A DNA stretch of 38,265 nt from a virus, in the IMG/VR virus record IMGVR_UViG_3300025133_006005, positions 1 to 38,265 of that record, one strand, 5' to 3'. The notes beneath the pieces are model-generated. The model was not told the DNA's origin. It worked only from the letters and a program-made list of their open reading frames with translations, and ran no database searches. This document shows positions 14,305 through 22,618 of this stretch, one piece after another; position 1 is the first letter of the stretch, and each line of letters starts with the position of its first letter. The translations under genes were made by a program, and so were the position numbers.

Positions 14305-15359
14305 AATAATGTAGCTTGTTCTGGTACCTTTCTAAAATCTATAATTTGTAATTCTTCTTCTTTTTTATTCTTTTCTTTAATACTATTTTTTATTATTCTT
14401 GCTACATATTCAGCGACAGGAGGCATTACTCCACGTGCGATTTGTGATCCTATACTAGAACTTGGTCCTTCCCATTTATAATCTACTGGAAAACCTGCCA
14501 TATAAGCTAATTCTTTATGACCAAATAATCTATCTTCATTAGGATGTATATAGAATCCTCCTGCTATAACTGGTATATGTGCATTATCTTTTAATCTCCA
14601 TTTCATAAATTGAGGTCTACCTTTTACTCCTCCACGCATTCCTCCTCGTACCCAAGTTTCTGGTGGATTATATCTTTCCCATGTTACTCTTAAACTTTCT
14701 CCTTGTTTACAATGTTTAAGATAAGGTTTTTCATTTTCTCCTAACTTCATTAAATGTCCTATATCGGATCCATGTTCTTTTTTAAATTCACTTAAAACTT
14801 CTCCCGCTGTTGGTAATGGTTGAAAATTTAAAATATGCGGATTTAATCCATATTTAGTTGCTATAAAAAAAAATCTTTTTCTACTATGATTTAAACCAGT
14901 AAAACCTCCATCAATTAATAAATGGGTAACTTGATAATTTAATTTATTTGCTTCTTTAGTTAATTCCATAATCATTGGATATCCTCCATTTTTAGAGTAA
15001 ATTCGAGGAACTGATTCAATAGCTAAAGCTGTGGGATTTAATTCTTTTAAAAGATTAAAGCTATTTCTCCAACATGCAATTCTAGGATCATCTCTCCATG
15101 CTCCTGCTCCTTTCTGTGCTCCTCCTAAATTAGACCAAGGAGCACATGGTGGATTGCAATAAACAAAATCAATCTTATTTTTAAATTTTTTTCGAGGCCA
15201 TTCTTCTTCACCTTCATATACAGGAATATTTGGAAAATTAGCTTTAAAAGTTTTTTTATATAAACCTGGTTTCATTTCGAAATGAGCTTCAACATCAAAA
15301 TGTTTACTTACTCCAAGAGTAAAACCGCCAGCAAATATATAAGTTCCTAATGCTTTCAT
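14301..15359 (-). CDS. DNA C5-cytosine methyltransferase
   Basis: 352 residues. Motif I YIFAGGFTLGV (7-17) binds S-adenosylmethionine. Motif IV NPPCAPWS (69-76) has the nucleophile Cys72, motif VI AIESVPRI (Glu115) activates the base, and SRKRFFFIA is motif VIII. The target-recognition region and a C-terminal motif X-like GSQIARGVMPPVAEYVARII follow. It methylates cytosine at C5 in a short DNA sequence. No restriction partner is nearby, so it is an orphan enzyme, most likely protective. It shares an operon with the putative hydroxymethylation genes. Confidence 0.88.
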   Translation of the reverse strand: MKALGTYIFAGGFTLGVSKHFDVEAHFEMKPGLYKKTFKANFPNIPVYEGEEEWPRKKFKNKIDFVYCNPPCAPWSNLGGAQKGAGAWRDDPRIACWRNSFNLLKELNPTALAIESVPRIYSKNGGYPMIMELTKEANKLNYQVTHLLIDGGFTGLNHSRKRFFFIATKYGLNPHILNFQPLPTAGEVLSEFKKEHGSDIGHLMKLGENEKPYLKHCKQGESLRVTWERYNPPETWVRGGMRGGVKGRPQFMKWRLKDNAHIPVIAGGFYIHPNEDRLFGHKELAYMAGFPVDYKWEGPSSSIGSQIARGVMPPVAEYVARIIKNSIKEKNKKEEELQIIDFRKVPEQATLL

Positions 15360-16867
15360 CGTAATTCGTAACTATACTTCGTTTCTGGATGCAACAAGAA
15401 CAAATTTTTTTTAGCTCGTGTTACAGCTACATAAAAAACTCTATGTTCATCATCTGGTTCAACATTAAATTTTCTCCAAGTTTTATAAGAAATATCGGAA
15501 ATAACCACAACATTATCACTTTCTCCTCCTTTTATTCCATGAATAGTTGATAATCTTATCCTCGCTTTATTTTTAAAAATATCTCCTGATTTAATTAAAG
15601 ATTCAAACATTAAAATATCTTCGGGATCTAGACCAAAAATAACTTCTTGCCATTCTCCTTTAGCAATTAATCCTACATTTTCTCTTAAATCTTGAAGAGA
15701 AAATTCTTTATTTTGATCAATACCTTCTAATTTTTTAAAACCTCTAGTGATTCCTGTTTTACTTTTAATACACTGATATAATTTTTTTAATTCATCAAAA
15801 GAAATAGTTTCACCTCTATTTAATTTAATCCATGATCTAATAGCAATAACAAATTTATTAGTTTTAAATTCGTGGTAACCTTTTTCATAAAACCAACCCA
15901 TTCTTTTACAATAAGATTCAGCTTTAAATAATTGATAACCTGATCGAGCTAATATAAGCCATTCTCCTTCTGACATATCTACATCTTCAATGGAATAAAT
16001 ATCAGTTATTGATCCTTGATCCTTTCTTGAAGTCCAATTTTTTACTTGTCTTAAAGAAATTTTATGAGAAATATCACAAGCTAATTTATGAATAGTTTTT
16101 GGCAATCTATAACTTATAGGTAATACTTCAATATTACCTTTAATATTTAAAAATCTTTTAACATCAGCTCCTGCCCAACGATAGATAGCTTGATCATCAT
16201 CACCTGCTATATATCTAAATTTACAATATTCATTTATTCTTTCTATTACTTTCCATTGTTTAGTTGTTAAATCTTGAGCTTCATCTACAAAAATAATATC
16301 TAATTGTGGAATAGTTTCTTCTTTTATAAAAATATCTAGCATATCAGTAAAATCTAAAAGATTTTTAGATTTCTTAAAATTAATTAATGCTTTAGAAAAG
16401 TATTCTTGTTCTTCCCAAGTATGTTCACATTCTAATTCTTTCCACACGTCTTTTAAATCTCTTTCACTTGATCTTGAAACTTCATCACAGAATAAAAGTA
16501 AATCACCTCTTTTATTTCCGACAGATAATCCAGATGTATCTTCTTCAGATACTCCTGACATTTCTACTCTAGCAATTTCACTAAATTCTTTTACACGTTC
16601 TCCTTTAAAAACTTGACCACTATTTATATTTAAAGTTCGATAACATAAACTATGGATAGTCCTAAAATATTCTAAATCATCTTCTGAAAGATTAAATTTT
16701 TTAATAACCCTACTTCTTGCTTCTCTAATTGCTCTACGAGTAAAAGAAAAAAATCCAATTTTTTCAGGTTTATATCCTTCTGCAATTTTTTCTTCTAAAA
16801 GTTTTAAAAGAGTTGTAGTTTTTCCTGTACCAGGACTACCAAAAATTTTAATTGTCTTACTTTCCAT
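15356..16867 (-). CDS. SF1 (UvrD/Rep-like) DNA helicase
   Basis: 503 residues with the full SF1A motif set: Walker A GSPGTGKTT (10-18), Ia FFSFTRRAIREA, Walker B VDEAQD (194-199), motif III GDDDQAIYRW (222-231), motif IV SYRLP, motif V STIHGIKGGESDNVV and motif VI VFYVAVTRAKK. It is shorter than UvrD (about 720 residues). It would unwind DNA 3'-5' using ATP. With no DnaB-type helicase in the window, it may be the replicative or recombination helicase. It overlaps the methyltransferase and exonuclease genes. Confidence 0.9.
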   Translation of the reverse strand: MESKTIKIFGSPGTGKTTTLLKLLEEKIAEGYKPEKIGFFSFTRRAIREARSRVIKKFNLSEDDLEYFRTIHSLCYRTLNINSGQVFKGERVKEFSEIARVEMSGVSEEDTSGLSVGNKRGDLLLFCDEVSRSSERDLKDVWKELECEHTWEEQEYFSKALINFKKSKNLLDFTDMLDIFIKEETIPQLDIIFVDEAQDLTTKQWKVIERINEYCKFRYIAGDDDQAIYRWAGADVKRFLNIKGNIEVLPISYRLPKTIHKLACDISHKISLRQVKNWTSRKDQGSITDIYSIEDVDMSEGEWLILARSGYQLFKAESYCKRMGWFYEKGYHEFKTNKFVIAIRSWIKLNRGETISFDELKKLYQCIKSKTGITRGFKKLEGIDQNKEFSLQDLRENVGLIAKGEWQEVIFGLDPEDILMFESLIKSGDIFKNKARIRLSTIHGIKGGESDNVVVISDISYKTWRKFNVEPDDEHRVFYVAVTRAKKNLFLLHPETKYSYELR

Positions 16868-17669
16868 TATGTTTATTATATATTTTTCTTAAAGTAGCAC
16901 GTTGTTTATCTGATAATAAAATATGTTTATCACCATTTTTATTTGTTTTTTCAATTACTGATTGACAAAAACTATTTTCCCAATCATTTAATTTATTTTT
17001 ATTAATATTATTTAAAAAATTAATTAAGTTTTGATATTTATTTCCTTCTATTCTATTTAATAATTCTTTAGGAATAGCTTGATGAGTAACTTCTTCAATA
17101 CCTATTCTTTTCATATGAAAATATAATTCTCTACATAATTGAACATCTAATAAAGCATCGTGATAATTATGAATTCCTCTATGAAAAAAATGTTTAAAAC
17201 ATTCTTCTAATTTAGGAAATTTATAATCATTATAATCAGCTTTTAATTTTAATTGATCTTTAGCCATCATCATAGTACAATGTAATTTTTGAGGCTGTTT
17301 ATAAATAAAATTTAAAAGTGTTAATTCTCGTTCTAATATTTGTAAATCAAAAGCTAAATTATGAGCAACCATTGTATGACACTTACTTATAAAGTAAGTC
17401 ATCATAGCTAAAGGATACTGTAAAGCTATTCCTGTATCTTGGGCTTCTTTAGTAGATATTCCATGAATATCTTCAACTTCTTTAGGAATAATAAAATCAG
17501 GTACATCTCTTGATTTTGGCTCTATTCGACTAGAATATTGAGCTATAATTTTTTCTTTATCATCGCATACTTGAAAAGCTATACTTACAAGTCTAGGTTG
17601 ATCTTTATGATTAGAAGGTAAATCCCTTCTCCATAACCCATTAGTTTCAGTATCAAAAAATATATACAT
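16857..17669 (-). CDS. DnaQ-like DEDDh 3'-5' exonuclease
   Basis: 270 residues. FFDTETN has D6 and E8, HNLAFD has D108, and HDALLDV has H170 and D175, giving the complete DEDDh set. The overall order resembles the proofreading epsilon subunit and related phage exonucleases. Because the polymerase has its own exonuclease, this enzyme more likely degrades host DNA or processes ends during recombination. Its start overlaps the upstream small gene by one base and its end overlaps the helicase. Confidence 0.88.
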   Translation of the reverse strand: MYIFFDTETNGLWRRDLPSNHKDQPRLVSIAFQVCDDKEKIIAQYSSRIEPKSRDVPDFIIPKEVEDIHGISTKEAQDTGIALQYPLAMMTYFISKCHTMVAHNLAFDLQILERELTLLNFIYKQPQKLHCTMMMAKDQLKLKADYNDYKFPKLEECFKHFFHRGIHNYHDALLDVQLCRELYFHMKRIGIEEVTHQAIPKELLNRIEGNKYQNLINFLNNINKNKLNDWENSFCQSVIEKTNKNGDKHILLSDKQRATLRKIYNKHNGK

Positions 17670-17857
17670 TATACTCCTTTTGTTAATTTAAATTCAAGAC
17701 CTTTAATTTCTACTTTGCTATCTTTTTTATTTTCTTTAATATAAGTATCCATAAATAAAACTGCAGCAGTTAAACCTTGTATATCTGCTTTATAATGTGG
17801 ATCATTATATTTTTTAGCATGTGTTAATAAAATATTAATAGCTCTATCTTTATTCAT
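17669..17857 (-). CDS. 62-residue hypothetical protein
   Basis: A small helical protein with MNKDRAINILLTHAKKYND at its start and ADIQGLTAAVLFMDTYIKE in the middle. It lies between the primase and the exonuclease with overlaps on both sides, so it is translated with the replication genes. No family recognised. Confidence 0.6.
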   Translation of the reverse strand: MNKDRAINILLTHAKKYNDPHYKADIQGLTAAVLFMDTYIKENKKDSKVEIKGLEFKLTKGV

Positions 17858-19355
17858 ACGCCTCCTTATTTATATTTGGTTGTTTAAATTCTTCAGTTTG
17901 TACTTGAAAACTTGGAATAGACCAAGTATTCGTAAATTTTCCTTTTATCTTTTTTCCGCTATGAGTAGCACCTAAATTTTTCAAATAGGCAGTAATTTCA
18001 TGTAATTTAAATTCTTTAAATCGATGTCTATCTAAAAATTCCATAAAATCATTTATTCTAAATTCTGTTATTTTATCTTGAATAATAGATTTTCCTCTTA
18101 ATAAATCTTCTATTTCTGTAGAAGAAGTGGAACCAGTACAAAATCTTTCTAATAGATCAAATAATCTACCTTCATTACTACTATCTTTAGGTGCTTCAAC
18201 AGCAATAACTCTAGACATTAAATCATTAACAGTTTCAGTCCATAATTTATCATTTATTTTAGGAAGAAGCATATCTAAATTCTCAAATACAACTTGTTTA
18301 AAATCTAAAAAATTATAAATTTGTTTACTAGATAATGGACCAATTTTTTTCTCACTTAAAGTTAAAAAATATTGTGGTGGATTAGTTAATATTTTAGTAA
18401 TACTATTTAAAGTAGGCATTGTACCATCATCATTAATACCATATTCACATGTAATACATTTAGTTTTATTACAAACTGAATTAATTGGTGAATCTTTACA
18501 TTTATAATTATAAGTTTTTTTATCTAAACTTTGTAATACTGTTGTAAATTCTCTAGGTTTAAGGGGAGGATCAATGTATTCATCATTATATTCTTCTAAT
18601 TTATCTTGCCAATCTTCTGGAAATCTTTTCCTTAAATAAACTCCAATATTAAAAAGACCATTATTTCTACTACCTTCTCCTAATGCTCCTTTAGAAAGTA
18701 AATCTTGGAGGCAAGGTGGCCCGCCTGGTAAAATTTCGTTGGATTTATTAAGTTTTTTGATAAAAGTTAGATCCAGAGATTCAAGTGAATCTAATGAAAA
18801 TTTTTCTACCCATTTAATAAAGTGTTCAGGTGTTAATACTTGGCCATCATAAAGAGCATATCTATCAGTGGATTCTCCACCAAAGTATGGCATATTTAAC
18901 CAACTGCCACAATCATTATCATCAATTAATTTAGTTTGCTGTGGTCTTAAATCATATTTAACAAAACCAAATGCTTTTACAATTTCTTTTAATTTATTAA
19001 TCATTGAAGAAGCAGATACAAAATTTTTAGTAAAAATAAAAATATGGGCTCCTCCTGATTTTGATCTACATACTATTAAATTCTTTTTTATAAACTGTTT
19101 ACTAATTTTTTCTATATCAACAGAATAATCATCGACATCTAGACAACCCCATTTACATTTATTTTCTTTATTAATTGGAATAACACCTAGACCAGTTTTA
19201 CCATCTAGGTGTTGTTTCCAAAGTTCAGCGACATAATTTTCCCTTATGGTCTTTCCATAGCCATCAAGTTTAGGACCTTTTCTTTCTGTTATAAAAAATT
19301 GGCCATAAGCTCTGGTTAGGCCTGGAAAGACCTTGAAAAAATCTTCATAAAGCAT
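17850..19355 (-). CDS. Archaeo-eukaryotic-type primase (AEP/prim-pol)
   Basis: 501 residues. The N-terminal prim-pol core has KWGCLDVDDYS (catalytic D73 and D75), RSKSGGAHIFIFT (the sxH motif with H104) and GSWLNMPYFGG. A linker follows, then a Cys cluster (YKCKDSPINSVCNKTKCITC, about residue 300) of the kind found after AEP domains in phage and plasmid primases. The remaining helical C-terminal part is unassigned. It would make primers for PolA. No DnaG/T7-type primase-helicase is present in the window. The gene follows the SSB-like gene by 2 bases. Confidence 0.75.
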   Translation of the reverse strand: MLYEDFFKVFPGLTRAYGQFFITERKGPKLDGYGKTIRENYVAELWKQHLDGKTGLGVIPINKENKCKWGCLDVDDYSVDIEKISKQFIKKNLIVCRSKSGGAHIFIFTKNFVSASSMINKLKEIVKAFGFVKYDLRPQQTKLIDDNDCGSWLNMPYFGGESTDRYALYDGQVLTPEHFIKWVEKFSLDSLESLDLTFIKKLNKSNEILPGGPPCLQDLLSKGALGEGSRNNGLFNIGVYLRKRFPEDWQDKLEEYNDEYIDPPLKPREFTTVLQSLDKKTYNYKCKDSPINSVCNKTKCITCEYGINDDGTMPTLNSITKILTNPPQYFLTLSEKKIGPLSSKQIYNFLDFKQVVFENLDMLLPKINDKLWTETVNDLMSRVIAVEAPKDSSNEGRLFDLLERFCTGSTSSTEIEDLLRGKSIIQDKITEFRINDFMEFLDRHRFKEFKLHEITAYLKNLGATHSGKKIKGKFTNTWSIPSFQVQTEEFKQPNINKEAYE

Positions 19356-19357
19356 AA

Positions 19358-20140
19358 CTAAAATGGTGTTTTAGTATCTTTTTCTTCTGAAGATGTATCA
19401 GTATCAACAGGGTCTGAAGCTTTTACTTTACCTTCAGATATTGAATCTGAAAGACTTTCTGCCTGTTTAAATATATCTTTACTTGATACTGTACCTATTT
19501 CTTCTATTTTATATTTATACCAACTACCTAAATCATTTTCAGCATTAATAGTTGATAAGTTAAACATAAAAAGAAAAGAAGGTGGTTCAACCATCTGTCC
19601 TTTTACATTCATCTTTTTCATTTTAAGAAGTGTATTCCACTTTCTTGAAACTGAAAGATTACTAGATGTCATCGTTAAAACCGCAGGTTCAAACGATTTA
19701 TCTTTTTTAACTAAAACGAAATGTTCAGCTGTATCAACTATTTGATTTTCACCTAACATTGACTTTCTAGTTTTTGGATCAGTTTTAGTTCCATCAGGTT
19801 TCATATCATGTACTGCTACAAGACCTCCACCTTTTTCTCTAGGTACCCATTCTACATAGGACTTTCTGTATCCACAAGGTATAACTGTAATCGAATCACT
19901 ATATAATTGATTAGTAACTGTATTAAAGATATTACCTTCTTCAGCACCCTCAATATATTTTTCATCTTTCTTTTTTCTTTGAGGTGAGCCGGCTTGTACT
20001 ATCGCTAATCTAGGAATAGTAATATCATCATTAGTGACATTTTCTAAACCACGACCAGCTGATTTAATAATCAAATCAGGTGAAATATCGCCTGTTGCGA
20101 GTTCATTATTTGATTTGACTTCTACTTGTTTATTCGCCAT
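19358..20140 (-). CDS. Putative single-stranded DNA-binding protein
   Basis: 260 residues. The main body is beta-rich (IPRLAIVQAGSPQRKK, then SDSITVIPCGYRKSYVEW). The last 25 residues are acidic and disordered and end in Phe (EEKDTKTPF), as in bacterial SSB and T7 gp2.5, where the acidic Phe-ended tail contacts replication partners. It lies directly before the primase. A good ribosome-binding site (GGAAAGGAG) suggests high expression. The assignment rests on tail, size and position; no OB-fold signature was proved. Confidence 0.55.
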   Translation of the reverse strand: MANKQVEVKSNNELATGDISPDLIIKSAGRGLENVTNDDITIPRLAIVQAGSPQRKKKDEKYIEGAEEGNIFNTVTNQLYSDSITVIPCGYRKSYVEWVPREKGGGLVAVHDMKPDGTKTDPKTRKSMLGENQIVDTAEHFVLVKKDKSFEPAVLTMTSSNLSVSRKWNTLLKMKKMNVKGQMVEPPSFLFMFNLSTINAENDLGSWYKYKIEEIGTVSSKDIFKQAESLSDSISEGKVKASDPVDTDTSSEEKDTKTPF

Positions 20141-20141
20141 A

Positions 20142-20726
20142 TTATTTCTCCTTTCCGAGTTTAACTTTTGCTATACTGGCTTCGTATACAGAAAAATATT
20201 CTTCTGGTAATGTTTCACCAAGACTATATCTTTCTTTAGCAAAAGCTTTTAATGTGCCAGCATGAACTGAAGATTTTTCGTCATAAGGTATATTTTTAAA
20301 ATTTTTATTTAATACCTTAATTAGTTTATCAGCTTCATCATACTCGCCTTTTGCGAAACTAACTTTAACATCATGTTTAATTAGTTCACTATGTCCATTT
20401 TCTTCTAACCATTTAAGAGCACCTGCTCTTTTATCTTCTGGTATAGAACAAAATAAATCATCTTTAACTGAAACTTGACTGCCATCGGCTAAATCAAATC
20501 TAGTCATATTATTACATGACGCCATAGCATCAGGTAATTCTTTTTCTTCAATCTCACGAATTTCAGCTTTTAACTCTTTAAGTTTTTCTTCTTCCTTCAT
20601 AAGATTTTTCTTTTTCTTTATAAGTTTATTTCCAATAGCTGTAACTATTTCTAATCCACCTTTTGGTAAACTTTCTTTCTTCTTGTGTTTTTCGACTGAA
20701 TCGAATATCCACTTTTCTTTACTCAT
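20142..20726 (-). CDS. Coiled-coil phage protein of unknown function
   Basis: 194 residues from the ATG at 20726, chosen because AGAAAGGAG (20733-20741) lies 7 bases upstream. The N-terminal third is a Lys/Glu-rich coiled coil (KKKNLMKEEEKLKELKAEIR). A compact domain with SCNNMTRFDLADGSQVSVKD, FCSIPEDKRAGALKWLEENG and a helical end follows. Its position with the SSB-like gene and its coiled coil would fit a recombination or nuclease-inhibitor role (Gam-like), but no family match is claimed. Confidence 0.65.
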   Translation of the reverse strand: MSKEKWIFDSVEKHKKKESLPKGGLEIVTAIGNKLIKKKKNLMKEEEKLKELKAEIREIEEKELPDAMASCNNMTRFDLADGSQVSVKDDLFCSIPEDKRAGALKWLEENGHSELIKHDVKVSFAKGEYDEADKLIKVLNKNFKNIPYDEKSSVHAGTLKAFAKERYSLGETLPEEYFSVYEASIAKVKLGKEK

Positions 20727-21048
20727 TACTTTCTCCTTTCTGATAAAGATCAATATTCACATTATAATAACATTGATTTTCTCTATCCCATTTTAACATA
20801 TTTACTTTTCCATTATTAATATCCGAAGCTACTATCGAAGCAATTCCAATAGCAACTGGATCACCCATTGCAAGTAAGTAATCATTATCACTAAAATCTT
20901 TTAATTTAGTTTTTAATAATTTTACAACTGGTGATGATGAAAGAGTAATTTGTCGACCTGGTGGTAGTAATGGAATTAAATCTCCAAAACGACCAGCCCC
21001 AATAACATTTACATTTGGATTTTCTTGTACTATGTAAACTTTAGCCAT
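20719..21048 (-). CDS. 109-residue conserved-looking early protein
   Basis: First gene of the leftward early block, with AGAAAGGAG at 21056-21064. The protein has an N-terminal strand (MAKVYIVQENPNVNVIGAG), a Gly/Pro-rich turn and a helix with YLLAMGDPVAIGIASIVASD, followed by a strand-rich end. No catalytic motif. Its leading position suggests early expression; function unknown. Confidence 0.65.
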   Translation of the reverse strand: MAKVYIVQENPNVNVIGAGRFGDLIPLLPPGRQITLSSSPVVKLLKTKLKDFSDNDYLLAMGDPVAIGIASIVASDINNGKVNMLKWDRENQCYYNVNIDLYQKGESNE

Positions 21049-21075
21049 AAAGTTTCTCCTTTCTCATTTTTATTA

Positions 21076-21108
21076 TTTACTTATATATTAAAAACTATAT
21101 AAAGTAAA
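21076..21108. promoter_or_regulatory. Dyad in the divergent promoter region
   Basis: TTTACTTATATA (21076-21087) and TATATAAAGTAAA (21096-21108) are inverted copies separated by 8 bases. They lie in the only divergent intergenic region (21049-21136), between the leftward early genes and the rightward helicase. The AT-rich arms include -10-like TATATA sequences in both directions. It is a good place for back-to-back promoters or an operator, though AT-rich dyads arise easily here. Confidence 0.4.
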
Positions 21109-21136
21109 ATTATAATTAGAAAACAGAAAGATTTAT

Positions 21137-22618
21137 ATGCAAGTAAAATTTATAAATGAAAAGAAATTTTTAAAATATAATTTTAAAACTAAACCTTATC
21201 AACATCAATATGATGCATTTGATAAAAGTAAAGAAAAAAAATATTATGCTTTATTTATGGAACAGGGTACAGGAAAATCTAAAGTTATTATTGATAACAT
21301 TGCTTATCTTTATCGAAAAGGTAATATTGATACTGCTATTATTGCTGCCCCTAAAGGTGTATATCGTAATTGGTATGCTTCAGAATTTAAAGCTCATATG
21401 CCTGCAGATGTGGTTAGTTTTACAGATATATGTATTTGGAATCCAATAGAAACTAAAACTAATATTGAAAGATTAACTAAATTTTTAGAATTTTCTCATA
21501 AATTAAAATTTTTTATTATTAATATAGAAGCTCTATCTACAGAGAAAGGTAAAAACTATTTACAACGATTATTAAATATTTCTAAATCTTTTTTCTGTAT
21601 AGATGAAAGCACTAATATAAAAAATAGAACTGCTAGAAGAACTAAAGCATGTATGAAGTTAGGTAAATTAGCAACTTATCGAAGAATATTAACAGGAACT
21701 CCAGTGACCCAAGGTCCATTAGACTTATGGTCTCAAATGCATTTTCTAGATGAGTTTATACTTCAATCGAGTTTCTATGCTTATCGAAATACATTTTGTG
21801 TTATTCAAAGAAGAAGAACATCTAGTCATAGTTTTGATGAAGTAGTAGGTTATCAAAGATTAGATGAACTTCAAAAAATATTAGATGAACATTCTTTTAG
21901 AGTAACTAAAGAAGAATGTTTAGATTTACCACCTAAACTACGTCAAATAAGACATATCGACATGACACCGGCTCAAAAGCGCATGTATGTCATACTTAAA
22001 AAACGTGCTATACTAGAACTAGAACGTGAGAAATTAGTGACGGCGCCTCTTATTATCACACGAATATTGAGATTACAGCAGATATTATGTGGATTTATTA
22101 AATATGATAATAAAACTGAAGAAAATATAGAAGGTGAGAATCCAAGGATTCAGGAACTATTAAGTGTAATAGAAGAAACTCAAGGCAACATAATTATATG
22201 GGCAACTTATAGAAATAGTATTAAATTAATTAGAGATACATTAGCTAAAAAATTTGGAGCAAGTAAAGTTGCAGCTTTCTTTGGTGATACTAAAGCAGAA
22301 GATAGACAAGGTATTGTTGAAAGATTTCAATCAGGAGAATTAAGATTTTTTGTAGGACAACCTAGAACTGGTGGATATGGACTTACATTAACTAATGCTA
22401 AAACTGTAATCTATTTTAATAATACTTATGATATGGAAGTTAGACTTCAATCTGAAGATAGAGCACATAGAATTGGACAAAAGGATAAAGTATTATATAT
22501 AGATTTTATATGTCCTAATACTTTAGATGAAAAGATAATGAAAACTTTAAATACTAAAAAGAAACTCGCTGATCAAATAACTGGTGATAATTGGAAAGAA
22601 TTATTTAAAGAACTTTAG
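21137..22618 (+). CDS. SNF2-family DEAD/DEAH helicase
   Basis: 493 residues; the only gene on the plus strand. Walker A QGTGKS (43-48), Walker B IDEST (DEST at 156-159), motif III LTGTP, and helicase C-terminal motifs with GGYGLTLT and QSEDRAHRIGQ, the SNF2 hallmark. It is a double-strand DNA translocase driven by ATP, here in the compact form seen in many phages, without accessory domains. It might remodel protein-DNA complexes or branched DNA during replication. AGAAAG lies 6 bases before the ATG. Its 3' end overlaps the radical SAM gene on the other strand by 14 bases. Confidence 0.93.
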   Translation: MQVKFINEKKFLKYNFKTKPYQHQYDAFDKSKEKKYYALFMEQGTGKSKVIIDNIAYLYRKGNIDTAIIAAPKGVYRNWYASEFKAHMPADVVSFTDICIWNPIETKTNIERLTKFLEFSHKLKFFIINIEALSTEKGKNYLQRLLNISKSFFCIDESTNIKNRTARRTKACMKLGKLATYRRILTGTPVTQGPLDLWSQMHFLDEFILQSSFYAYRNTFCVIQRRRTSSHSFDEVVGYQRLDELQKILDEHSFRVTKEECLDLPPKLRQIRHIDMTPAQKRMYVILKKRAILELEREKLVTAPLIITRILRLQQILCGFIKYDNKTEENIEGENPRIQELLSVIEETQGNIIIWATYRNSIKLIRDTLAKKFGASKVAAFFGDTKAEDRQGIVERFQSGELRFFVGQPRTGGYGLTLTNAKTVIYFNNTYDMEVRLQSEDRAHRIGQKDKVLYIDFICPNTLDEKIMKTLNTKKKLADQITGDNWKELFKEL

